A stretch of DNA of 24,601 nt from an uncultured Prosthecobacter sp. (lineage in GTDB: Bacteria; Verrucomicrobiota; Verrucomicrobiia; Verrucomicrobiales; Verrucomicrobiaceae), in NCBI GenBank assembly GCA_937941745.1, contig CALDGV010000395.1:1-24601 (forward strand), given 5' to 3'. The notes beneath the pieces were generated by a model. It made no database searches and had not been told where the DNA came from. It saw nothing but the letters and a program-made list of their open reading frames with translations. Made by a program: the position numbers and the translations under genes. Positions 14,792 to 22,548 of this stretch are shown one piece after another; position 1 is the stretch's first letter; each line of letters begins with the position of its first letter.

Positions 14792-16543
14792 TTACCGCGC
14801 AGCTGCTTTTGCGGGCGTGACTGACTCTTTGGGCTTTTTGCTGAAAATCTTTCGAAGCCATCCACTACTGGACGCCTCTCTCAGCTGAGGAAGATCTTTG
14901 TTTTCATTTTGCCACTCGGGTGGGGGCAAAAGACTGTCATTGGGAAATTCAGTCACCTGTTTCATTCGGTCGTTCACGCCCATCACTTCGCTGGTTTCGC
15001 CGGCATCATAAACACTTGGGGTAATGATGAAGACCAAGCTGACCTGCTCCATCTGTTTGGAATTACTGCGGAAGAGTTTATTGACCAGAGGTATGGCGCT
15101 CAGCACTGGCACACGGTTGCTGCCGTTGGAGTCGCTGTAATCATAGAAGCCTCCCAGAAACAGAGACTGTCCACTTGGAATACGACTTATGGCCTCGACT
15201 GTCGATTCACTGACGCGCGGGTATGAGTTGCTTGCGATATTCGAAGTGCCGCGGCCTGAAATAAGTTCGACAATCTTTGCCACCCTTGGGCGCAGTTTCA
15301 TGCGCACCGTGCCATCTGGAAGCAGTGTAGGGGTCACTGCCAATGTTACGCCGATTTCCCGGCTTTTTTCGGGCTTGTCTGAGGCGTCTGGATCATCCTC
15401 ATCAATCTTGTAACGGACTTCTTCGTTGATCGTCTGACCGGCTGTGGTCTGAGCAATGTTGGAAGTAATGATCGGAAATCGATCTACAATGGAAATGACC
15501 CCCTGTTCATTGTCCTCTGTGATGATGGTTGGGCAAGCCTCCTGGCTGACCAAATCTGCTTCTTCCAATGCGCGGACGATTGCCTGAGCTTTGATGGGGT
15601 CAAATACCAGTCCACTGCCTCCAGTATAGGTCTTGCTGATGGTTGAAACGACAGCTTCTGCACGCCCTGCCTTGGTAATGGTGCTGGTGTTTGGCAGGTT
15701 GAAAAGAGCATTCAGGCTTTGCGTGATATTCACGCTGGTTCCGAGGTCGCCAAGTGCATTACTCCAATCAACACCAGTCTGTCTGCCACCACTTCGTTTG
15801 ACCCTGAGAACACGCACATTGACCATGATCTGCTGCTTAGGTCTGTCGAGTTGTTCGAGCAACGCAGTTACTCTCTGCAGTTTCACCTTGTTGTCTGTGA
15901 TCAAGAGTGTGTTGGTCTTCTCTTCGAACTCAATGATACCAACTTCTTTGGTTAGTAATGGCTTGATGATGCTCTTCAGTTTCTCGAAATCTGCAACGCC
16001 CGAAGTGGAGCCCCCTGGGCTGGTACCTGCATTAGGGTCGGCTGGGGCGGCACTGGACTTGGTCAGAGGCGAACCGCGAAGGTACTTCAGAGGATAACCC
16101 ATCACCTCCACGGGAAGTTTCATCTGCTGCTGTTCTGTGACGAGAGATATCGTGGAGCCCTGTTCATAAACACTCACTCCGTACACAATCGCGAGTTCTT
16201 CCATCTGTTTCCTGGGATCATCGATTTGGATGTGCCCGGTTACCATGTACTCGGGGGAAGTGAGTTCGTTGTTGTGGAAAAACTGCAGGCCAGCTCTTCT
16301 GGCTAGATACTGGAAGACTTCGTTGAGTGGGGCGCTTTCAATCCAATAGCCATCCTCTGAAGCTTGAGGAAGGTTTTGTAGCGAGCTTGGATTGCTCTTG
16401 GGTGGCTGTGAAACGGAGTCGTTTTGTGGCGGAACCAATTTGGGCGCAGCTGCTGTGCTTGAGGTCGAAGTCTCCTGCCCATCCACAAAAAGAGGGATGA
16501 AGGTCAGTAAGACGCAAAAAGTGACCAGCTGTCGGGTTATCAT
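14792..16543 (-). CDS. pilQ: Outer-membrane secretin, PilQ/GspD family
   Basis: The 583-residue protein has a signal peptide (MITRQLVTFCVLLTFIPLFVDG), a Pro/Ser/Gln-rich linker to about 62, and an N0-like domain (about 66-135) with IESAPLNEVFQYLARRAG. An N1-like domain follows (about 150-235), ending IIEFEEKTNTLLITDN and ALLEQLDRP. The secretin core runs from about 236 to 513, with RPKQQIMVNVRVLRV, GVTLAVTPTLLPDG (398-411), VPVLSAIPLVNKLFR (478-492) and VSLVFIITPSVYD (501-513). A basic C-terminal tail of about 70 residues follows. It should form the gated ring through which the fibre or cargo crosses the outer membrane. No AMIN domain is visible, unlike many PilQ proteins. The start overlaps the stop of the PilP/GspC-like gene by 4 bp. 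The choice between PilQ and GspD rests on neighbours (MN-O-P-like genes upstream). Confidence 0.93.
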   Translation of the reverse strand: MITRQLVTFCVLLTFIPLFVDGQETSTSSTAAAPKLVPPQNDSVSQPPKSNPSSLQNLPQASEDGYWIESAPLNEVFQYLARRAGLQFFHNNELTSPEYMVTGHIQIDDPRKQMEELAIVYGVSVYEQGSTISLVTEQQQMKLPVEVMGYPLKYLRGSPLTKSSAAPADPNAGTSPGGSTSGVADFEKLKSIIKPLLTKEVGIIEFEEKTNTLLITDNKVKLQRVTALLEQLDRPKQQIMVNVRVLRVKRSGGRQTGVDWSNALGDLGTSVNITQSLNALFNLPNTSTITKAGRAEAVVSTISKTYTGGSGLVFDPIKAQAIVRALEEADLVSQEACPTIITEDNEQGVISIVDRFPIITSNIAQTTAGQTINEEVRYKIDEDDPDASDKPEKSREIGVTLAVTPTLLPDGTVRMKLRPRVAKIVELISGRGTSNIASNSYPRVSESTVEAISRIPSGQSLFLGGFYDYSDSNGSNRVPVLSAIPLVNKLFRSNSKQMEQVSLVFIITPSVYDAGETSEVMGVNDRMKQVTEFPNDSLLPPPEWQNENKDLPQLREASSSGWLRKIFSKKPKESVTPAKAAAR

Positions 16544-17148
16544 TTTCTTTTGGACGTAGTCGCTTCAATGGGGGTCATTTTATCAACCAAGGGAGATGCA
16601 GCCTCCCTCATGGGCTCAATCAAGAGATTGGGCACAACGGAGTGCTGCAAGACGCCGGTTTCCTTGCGTTGAATGTCATGGAAAATGATCTGGCTGGCTC
16701 CGACTTCGATCAACTGTGCCTGGAATAACTGATCCCTGAAAGAAAGTTCGAGCACGTCCCCCACAAAAGCATTCCGTCCTCCGATCAGGATTTCCTTCTG
16801 CGCGAGATTTACGCCATTAATTTTCAGGGTCTGCAAAGCCTGATTCAAGGTGACTCGTGCTGTTGCCCGCGGCTCAATGTCTTCCACGATGGGTTTGACT
16901 TCATCAGTCGGGTAAGTTTCCAACCCGAAGGGATCTTGGTTGCGAAGGCGTGAACTCAGTTTTTCTGCAGATAACTCAATGTCTGCCGCTTTTGGCAGGA
17001 TGGTGTTTATTGGCATCAAGCCCGAAGTATCATTGCCAACGAAAAGGTTCGTTCGTTTTGGCTCTGTGGTTTTGCTTCTATCCGTTGCCTGCGAGTAGGC
17101 ACTGAAAGCCGTCATGGCCAAGAGAAGGGTGAATGCCAGTTTCCTCAT
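16540..17148 (-). CDS. PilP/GspC-like periplasmic connector
   Basis: The ATG at 17148 overlaps the previous stop (ATGA at 17145-17148) and gives a 202-residue protein with a signal peptide (MRKLAFTLLLAMTAFSAYSQA). An in-frame start nine codons upstream would put extra residues before the signal and is less likely. After a linker comes RNQDPFGLE, close to the RDPF motif of PilP. A C-terminal beta domain follows with ITLNQ-type strands, INGVNLAQKEILIGGRNAFVGD and a QLIEVGASQIIFHD strand, matching the homology-region pattern of GspC/PilP. Such proteins link the inner-membrane alignment complex to the secretin, whose gene follows with a 4-bp overlap. The assignment uses the DPF motif, domain pattern and gene order. 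It lacks a PilP lipobox. Confidence 0.78.
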   Translation of the reverse strand: MRKLAFTLLLAMTAFSAYSQATDRSKTTEPKRTNLFVGNDTSGLMPINTILPKAADIELSAEKLSSRLRNQDPFGLETYPTDEVKPIVEDIEPRATARVTLNQALQTLKINGVNLAQKEILIGGRNAFVGDVLELSFRDQLFQAQLIEVGASQIIFHDIQRKETGVLQHSVVPNLLIEPMREAASPLVDKMTPIEATTSKRK

Positions 17149-17708
17149 TTCACCCCCTCCTCTGATTTCCAGCAAGTGTGAGTGGTTTCCATGAGGAGAC
17201 TCTCCTTGCGATTCAGCACAGAATCAGTTTTTCGGCTGATCTTGAGTTCTTCCAAAACGGCTTGAGGCAAAAGTGATTCCACTTGGAACATAGCTTCCTG
17301 CATGGGGCCGAGCCCCCCGGATAAAGTACTTTTGACTCTAGCCAAGCTTGTTTTGACGCTTCGACCTAAGTTGCCGCGATCCAGAGGGAAAACGAGGCTG
17401 TTTCTGTCCAATTCATACTCTTTATATTTGGACAGCAGTCTGTCGAGAATCTTGGTAAAGAGCAGTCCTGGGTCTGCTTGAAGCAGCTTCTTTTGATCTT
17501 CGAAGGTCTTCCTTCTTGGCGCGTTTTGAGCTTCTAACTTTTTGATGGCATCCTGACGGGCCAGGTATTCCTGGTAAATCTCACTCTTGGTGTCACGGAT
17601 GCTCCGAATTTTCGCAATGCCGTAGAACGAGATGCCCAACAGCAGCAGATTAAATATGACTGGCGGAATGATTCCAGTGCGGATGATCGGGGTTGTGTAG
17701 GCGGTCAT
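17145..17708 (-). CDS. PilO/GspM-like inner-membrane alignment protein
   Basis: The 187-residue product has one membrane segment near the N-terminus (about 11-34, IIPPVIFNLLLLGISFYGIA). A charged coiled-coil-like stretch follows (about 35-75, including EYLARQDAIKKLEAQ), then a periplasmic domain of about 110 residues. This is the topology of PilO and GspM, which are weakly conserved in sequence. It is encoded between a PilM/PilN-like and a PilP-like gene, exactly where pilO belongs, and overlaps the latter by 4 bp. The call is based on topology and order rather than on a sequence motif. Confidence 0.75.
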   Translation of the reverse strand: MTAYTTPIIRTGIIPPVIFNLLLLGISFYGIAKIRSIRDTKSEIYQEYLARQDAIKKLEAQNAPRRKTFEDQKKLLQADPGLLFTKILDRLLSKYKEYELDRNSLVFPLDRGNLGRSVKTSLARVKSTLSGGLGPMQEAMFQVESLLPQAVLEELKISRKTDSVLNRKESLLMETTHTCWKSEEGVK

Positions 17709-17711
17709 CGT

Positions 17712-19565
17712 TTAGAACGGCTTGTCAACCGGTAGGGCCAAAGGGTCTTTTTCGCTTATAGCCTGAGTTATAGTCGCTTCGAAGCTAAAAGGGAAGGCTA
17801 CAGTAGGGTCGCGCACCACGTCTGAAGAACTGGCCTGCGGGTCAAAGCGGCTATTGCGGGACTGGGTTAATGTCACAGTCAGGAGACGTGTGGAATCTGG
17901 AAGGAAACTGGTGTCGCCCGTGTTCTTGGCTACTTTTTCAAAAAACGTCGTCAGGCCACGCTGGCTGTTCAAGTCGCTCAACAGTGCTAGGCCCTTTGAT
18001 TGAATGAGGCCCTTCAGGGTCCAAGTGCGCAACATACCAAGGTGTGTTGGAGTTGGTCCCTTGCCGCTGGGCCGTGCGCTTTTATCCGAGTCAAGCTGGT
18101 AGCTGAAACGCTCCAGGCGAACGCCAGAGTCTTCCGGAAACAGCTGATACAAAAACTCGAGGTTGGCCCAGCCATGAGAGCGTGGTTTCAGTAAATGAGT
18201 TGTTTGTTCAATTTGGCGGCTTTCTACGATCAATTTGGCGTTGGTTTCCTCCGCCTTCTTGACTTGTTCTGGCGTCAGTTTCCAGGATGGATGATTCATC
18301 GCGGTAAACAGCAGGTAACCGCCATAGCCAGCAAGGCTGAGGATGACTGCGAGCATCATGCCAATCCCCCAACGCGCCAACTTCATCAGTCTGAAATCCC
18401 CAAGGGAAGGGTACAGTGCATCAATTTTGGCTGTGTTGAAGTAGCTTTGCTTTGCCGCCCAGCTCCATAAGTGACCAAAAGTCGCTGATTTGCTGAAAAA
18501 CGAACCGCTTGCTGCCATCTGTTTTGCGCTGGCCGAGTCATAGATCAAGAACTCAAGTCGTCTGCCAGGGATTGAGGCCAAGTCTTTGTGATCAGAAAGA
18601 TCTATGGAGTCTACACGAAAGGTTCTTCCATGCGGCGAGGCTGGATCCAGTTCATTTTTGATGGCCTTGATGATCTGAGCGTTGGAGCCAACCACGAAAA
18701 CACTTGGGCTTTCATCAATTCCCACCATCTCGGCTCGAACGGACATGTTCCACAGGATTTCTCCAAGCCCCACCGGGATTGGAATATCGCTGCGATGAGA
18801 CAAGCTGCGCGCGGTGACCAAGTCGCCTGCTGCATTAAGCAGAAAAACGGCCGTGAACTTCAGATAGGGCATGACGACCAGAGAGCCCTGTGAAGTTGGC
18901 GAATAGACGGTTGGGATCGCAGCCAGCGCTTCGATAGGCGCAGAAGTGATCGAAACTCTAACTGGAATGCTTGCGTTCTCCCCAGCAGCGATCAGTTTTT
19001 GAAGAAAAGATTCACGATTTCGGGAAATTGTGACAGCAGAGCATCTGCTATGACTGGGTTTGGCACCAGGGAAGGGAAGCAAACGCCACGAAGTCAGTTC
19101 ATCGGATACTTTTTTGTCTTCAAGAACTTCCAGCGGCTGATCAATCAAATTGTAGCGCAGGATTTGCAAATCTTCGGATGAAGCAGCAGGAGCAGTGTTT
19201 TCATCCAGCTTGGAAAGAGCGAATTCGTCTGCAATGTGAAGAATCACACCCATCGCCTTGGGTTTGCATCCAAAGACTGCAGGCGAGAGCGCTGCTGCCA
19301 GTAATTGTTCGACATTTTCTGATGTCGTCAACGTTGCCAGCGGCAAGGCTGGTCCTGTTCGCCAAGTGTGATCTTTCAATGACAAAGCGGCAGAGAGGAC
19401 ATCTCTGCCGCCTTCAAACCAAAGGTGCCACTGAAGATCAAGATTGTCCGCAGACTGGTACCAGTTTGGATCGCCCGAAGAACGATCGTTTCTGGAGTAA
19501 AGTAACTTCGCCTGACGGTAAGCGTCAGCCGGACTGAGCAAGGTTGGATCTGTGAGAGAGATCAC
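17712..19565 (-). CDS. GspL-like (PilM plus PilN-like) inner-membrane assembly protein
   Basis: The 617-residue protein has a cytoplasmic part of about 400 residues, one membrane segment (about 400-421, GIGMMLAVILSLAGYGGYLL) and a periplasmic part of about 195 residues. The cytoplasmic part has patterns expected of a degenerate actin-like fold: a strand-rich LVVMPYLKFTAVFLLNAAGD hairpin near 229-248 and SPSVFVVGSNAQI near 287-299. The periplasmic part (LEFLYQLFPEDSGVRLERFSYQL, then LKGLIQSKGLALLSDLN) resembles PilN or the GspL C-domain. So it appears to combine PilM and PilN roles in one chain, as GspL does. The start is a GTG at 19563-19565, the first start after an in-frame TGA. It begins 31 bp after the pilin gene and stops 3 bp before the PilO-like gene. 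Confidence 0.75.
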   Translation of the reverse strand: MISLTDPTLLSPADAYRQAKLLYSRNDRSSGDPNWYQSADNLDLQWHLWFEGGRDVLSAALSLKDHTWRTGPALPLATLTTSENVEQLLAAALSPAVFGCKPKAMGVILHIADEFALSKLDENTAPAASSEDLQILRYNLIDQPLEVLEDKKVSDELTSWRLLPFPGAKPSHSRCSAVTISRNRESFLQKLIAAGENASIPVRVSITSAPIEALAAIPTVYSPTSQGSLVVMPYLKFTAVFLLNAAGDLVTARSLSHRSDIPIPVGLGEILWNMSVRAEMVGIDESPSVFVVGSNAQIIKAIKNELDPASPHGRTFRVDSIDLSDHKDLASIPGRRLEFLIYDSASAKQMAASGSFFSKSATFGHLWSWAAKQSYFNTAKIDALYPSLGDFRLMKLARWGIGMMLAVILSLAGYGGYLLFTAMNHPSWKLTPEQVKKAEETNAKLIVESRQIEQTTHLLKPRSHGWANLEFLYQLFPEDSGVRLERFSYQLDSDKSARPSGKGPTPTHLGMLRTWTLKGLIQSKGLALLSDLNSQRGLTTFFEKVAKNTGDTSFLPDSTRLLTVTLTQSRNSRFDPQASSSDVVRDPTVAFPFSFEATITQAISEKDPLALPVDKPF

Positions 19566-19596
19566 AGCATAGCATCAGGCAAAATTTACCTACAAC

Positions 19597-20004
19597 TCAC
19601 CAGTCGGTGGTATCACCTGCAGCGAGCACGTGGGTCGTGTCACCATCGACATGGTTACAGTTGCCGTAAGGCGTACCCACTGCGGGAACTGTTCCAGTCC
19701 AAGTGTAGGTGCCGCCAGCAGGGCAGACAGGCTCAGAATTGACCATCTTTCCGCTGCCAAAAACGTCAGTTGAAGCAAGTGTGGCTCCAATTGCGAGGTT
19801 CTGCATGTTGGCAGCGCCCCGAATGGCTTTTTGCACGGCGGCAAGCTGCATCTTGCATTTAGCTTTATCAGCTCCTTTTCTGTAGCTGCCGATCCCGACG
19901 AATGCGACAGCAATGAGTCCCAGAAGCAATGCGATTACCAAGCTGATTTCGATCAGCGTGAAACCCTTGTTATGAGATTTTTTAGTAATGATATTTAGTT
20001 TCAT
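19597..20004 (-). CDS. Major type IV pilin / pseudopilin-like protein
   Basis: The 135-residue product has a classic prepilin leader of 13 residues plus Gly14, then FTLIEISLVIALLLGLIAVAFVG with Glu at +5. The amphipathic helix continues through KGADKAKCKMQLAAVQKAIRG. A short C-terminal domain holds CPAGGTYTWTG and YGNCNH. Two Cys there (about 103 and 119 of the precursor) could make the C-terminal disulfide of small pilins. The mature form of about 121 residues resembles compact pilins or GspG-like major subunits. It is the first gene of the long minus-strand operon, in front of all assembly genes, which is typical of an abundantly made subunit. The long upstream gap probably holds its promoter. 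Confidence 0.85.
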   Translation of the reverse strand: MKLNIITKKSHNKGFTLIEISLVIALLLGLIAVAFVGIGSYRKGADKAKCKMQLAAVQKAIRGAANMQNLAIGATLASTDVFGSGKMVNSEPVCPAGGTYTWTGTVPAVGTPYGNCNHVDGDTTHVLAAGDTTDW

Positions 20005-20230
20005 CGTCTTTGAATTGGGTTGTCATCATCATTCCACAGAAGGGAATTATGATTGATAAATTCAAAGCTGCGGCCCTGCTGCTTCTTTGTCAATTCTGAA
20101 AGTTTATTCGAAGGAGTTCAAGGCAAGGGAGGTGGAATGCAACACAATGAAAGGTTAGTTAATTCACTTGTGTGTGAGGCGAAATTTTCGTTTTCATGGC
20201 TTGGCTGAGTGGGGCGTCTGAGCTGAATAT
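20005..20230 (-). promoter_or_regulatory. Leader region of the 13-gene pilus operon
   Basis: This is the only sizeable gap (226 bp) upstream of the minus-strand operon and should hold its promoter. Read on the minus strand it is AT-rich near the pilin start, with a CATAAT at 20046-20051 (minus orientation) as a possible -10 about 42 bp before the ATG. A TTGACA occurs at 20088-20093 but is too far from it for a standard pair, so no promoter is assigned precisely. I found no convincing sigma-54 motif and no strong terminator for the upstream ADP-ribosylglycohydrolase gene, so some read-through into the pilus operon is possible. Confidence 0.35.
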
Positions 20231-21187
20231 TTAAAAATTGGCTAGAGTTGATTGGGTTTTTAAAACTTGGTTTAGGGAAAGGGTGATGCGGCTCTTGCAC
20301 CTCAGGCGATCAAGCCACTCTTGGGGGATTCCTTCCATCCCATGAATGGCTCCCATCCAAGCGCCCAACATCGCGGCTCTAGCAGCGCAATCGCCACCTG
20401 CTCTGACCGTCTGTAAGATGCCTTTGGTGAAGTCCTGGTGATGCAGCAAGCCTGCATGAAGCGCAGATGGGAAGCTTTGGGAAAGTCCACAGCTTTGCCC
20501 AAAACGTCCAGTCGCCGTAATGACATCCAAACCGCGCAGCATGTGTGCAAACTCGAAGTAATCGGAGCCGTCACATGACACATGGGGTGATTTTCTGGTC
20601 ATTTCGAAAGCTTGTGGAAAATCAGAGCCATTTAGCAGGTGTTCAAGCAAGACAGCGTGGGCTGAAGCACAACCCAGTGCAAGTGGGTGACTTTGTACTA
20701 CGAGGGTGAGTTGTCGCACTGCAGACAGCAACTCTTCCGTGGGGCGTTGATGATAGGCGACAACAAGTGGCGCGAGCCGACTGATCGTGGCAGGCTGATC
20801 GTCCTGAGCACTAACCTGGAACTGTTTTGGCGACTCACGGGAATCTTCCAGCATCCTGCGCGTGGTGCTGTCCACATAGCTTTTGCAGACTTCACTGCCG
20901 AAGTAGCTTGCAATGCGCATTTCGAAGTCGCGTTCCCGAAACTCGCTGCCACAGGCTGCCAATGACTCCAGCAGAAGAAGTGCAGCATCACCATAGTGGG
21001 TTTGATCGCCACTCTGCTTGCCGGCGTGGTAATGGCCTGCGTGAGGTTCCTCAAATCCTTGAATTCCATAGGGGAAGCGTGTGGCGAGTTCGTCTAGATC
21101 ATAAATCCAGTGAGCACCAAGTGCTGCGGCATCACCAATAAATTGTCCCCACACGGCGGCTCTCAACCTGGATTCAAGAGTTGGCAT
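20231..21187 (-). CDS. ADP-ribosylglycohydrolase-family protein with altered metal site
   Basis: From the ATG at 21187 the protein has 318 residues; a longer form from 21214 adds nine residues before the conserved fold and is less likely. The N-terminus carries the family signature WGQFIGDAAALGAHWIYD (about 13-30), followed by SGDQTHYGD (about 59-67) at the first metal-binding region and AGGDCAARAAMLGAWMGA (about 253-270) at the last. Typical hydrolases have GGDTDT there, providing two Asp ligands. Here the second Asp is Ala. The protein is all-helical otherwise, as expected. It may belong to a divergent subfamily, such as the J1-crystallin-like branch, with changed or lost activity on ADP-ribosylated proteins. 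It is monocistronic and divergent from the prenyl synthase. Confidence 0.85.
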   Translation of the reverse strand: MPTLESRLRAAVWGQFIGDAAALGAHWIYDLDELATRFPYGIQGFEEPHAGHYHAGKQSGDQTHYGDAALLLLESLAACGSEFRERDFEMRIASYFGSEVCKSYVDSTTRRMLEDSRESPKQFQVSAQDDQPATISRLAPLVVAYHQRPTEELLSAVRQLTLVVQSHPLALGCASAHAVLLEHLLNGSDFPQAFEMTRKSPHVSCDGSDYFEFAHMLRGLDVITATGRFGQSCGLSQSFPSALHAGLLHHQDFTKGILQTVRAGGDCAARAAMLGAWMGAIHGMEGIPQEWLDRLRCKSRITLSLNQVLKTQSTLANF

Positions 21188-21445
21188 AAAAATAGTCTTC
21201 TGATTGCTTACCACAGATACTCTAGATGCTTCATTAACAACGAATCAGATGAAATTTATGAAGCTTCGTCTTTGGAGCGTTTTGCCCGCAGTGGAATGGT
21301 GCAGGCCTGTCATTGAGCTCTCTGATCGCTCGAAAGTTCATGCCAAGTGCCTCCCAAGCTCGTAATTGACGAAAGAATTACACTGCGCGAGGGGAGGTTA
21401 GCGCTTCCTGTCGCGCCCGAGACCTTCTAATCTCATTTTGAGTCA
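21188..21445. promoter_or_regulatory. Divergent intergenic region
   Basis: These 258 bases separate two divergently transcribed genes and must contain a promoter for each. An imperfect inverted repeat, GCGCGA at 21385-21390 and TCGCGC at 21411-21416 with further partly matching bases inside, lies about 30 bp upstream of the prenyl synthase ATG. A TTGACG at 21366-21371 could be a -35 element, but no good -10 follows at normal spacing. No small gene is convincing here. Confidence 0.4.
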
Positions 21446-22459
21446 ATGACCGCTGCTCCTCCAACTGCCGACGCCCCTGTATTCCCCTTCGAACTTATTC
21501 GAGAGGACTTGCAAAGCGTGGAGTCAGCCATTCTGGAGCAGGCTGCTGCCTTTGATCCTGCTGTTGAGGGTTATGTAAAGTACGTTTGTCAGGCTGCTGG
21601 CAAGAGGATTCGTCCGGCTCTGGCCTTAATGGCTGGTGGAGCCACAGGAGAAAAAACTCAGCAACATACCCGGCTCTCTGTCATCCTTGAGCTCGTTCAC
21701 ATTGCCTCTCTAGTCCACGATGACATCATGGATGGGGCGGTGACACGACGTGGCCTGCCAACCGCTGCTGCAAAATGGGGCAGTGCCCTGAGTGTGTTGT
21801 TGGGTGATGCGTTGTTTGCTTACGCGTTAGAGCTGGCAACTGAGTTTGATGACACCGAAGTTTGTCGCCAAATCGCCAAAGCTTCGCGAGACGTATGCAG
21901 CGGCGAAATTCTGCAGACTCAGCGTCGGTTTGACCTGAATTTATCCATTCCTGAGTATCTCCGGATGATCGAAATGAAGACCGCTGCTCTTTTTGCGGCA
22001 GCGGCCGGGCTTGGTGCAAGGCTGAACGGAGTCTCAGACGCCGTTGAAAAGGCTTTGCATGGCTTCGGCATGAAACTCGGGACAGTGTATCAAATCTATG
22101 ATGACTGTCTCGATCTCGTTGGCGATGAGAAGAAGGCAGGTAAAACCCTGCGCACGGACTTGGCTAAAGGTAAGCTGACTCTTCCCATCCTCTATTTGCT
22201 GATGGAGGCGACAGATGCACAGAAGCAGAAGCTCAACCGGATGCTTCTTCAAGGGGAGCCAATGGACACAGACATCCTGGCGGGCATTGCTGATTACGAG
22301 GGTGCTATTGAGCGAGCGGTCAAATTCGCCCAAGACATGTTGATTGAGGCAGAAGCGGAACTGGTTTGTCTTGATGAATCACCTTACAAGACGGCCTTTC
22401 TCGGGATTGCCGCCTATTTGAGAGGGCTGCTGGCAAACTGTGTCGTGCTATTGAGGTAG
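21446..22459 (+). CDS. Polyprenyl diphosphate synthase (trans-isoprenyl diphosphate synthase)
   Basis: The 337-residue protein carries all family motifs: GKRIRP (52-57), the first Asp-rich motif DDIMD (92-96) with RRG (101-103), the second Asp-rich motif DDCLD (219-223), and the GKT-LRTDLAKGKLTLP region (232-247). It condenses isopentenyl diphosphate onto an allylic diphosphate using Mg2+. The residues before the first Asp-rich motif (LVHIASLVHDD) are small (Ala, Ser), which suits long-chain products such as the octaprenyl or heptaprenyl side chain of quinones. The chain length is inferred, not proven. It is probably the first gene of a short plus-strand run followed by nrdR. Confidence 0.95.
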   Translation: MTAAPPTADAPVFPFELIREDLQSVESAILEQAAAFDPAVEGYVKYVCQAAGKRIRPALALMAGGATGEKTQQHTRLSVILELVHIASLVHDDIMDGAVTRRGLPTAAAKWGSALSVLLGDALFAYALELATEFDDTEVCRQIAKASRDVCSGEILQTQRRFDLNLSIPEYLRMIEMKTAALFAAAAGLGARLNGVSDAVEKALHGFGMKLGTVYQIYDDCLDLVGDEKKAGKTLRTDLAKGKLTLPILYLLMEATDAQKQKLNRMLLQGEPMDTDILAGIADYEGAIERAVKFAQDMLIEAEAELVCLDESPYKTAFLGIAAYLRGLLANCVVLLR

Positions 22460-22548
22460 CCGCAGTTCATCTTGGGGCGAGAGCGATTTGGATTTGAAAG
22501 CCCGGGCTTGATCCTCCGTGCTCCGGTGTCACAATAGCCCACCCAACC

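Noticed and set aside
20046..20093. TTGACA and CATAAT as a sigma-70 promoter for the pilin gene
   Set aside because: The spacing is far above the usual 16-18 bp, so the pair cannot be called a promoter; only the region is noted.
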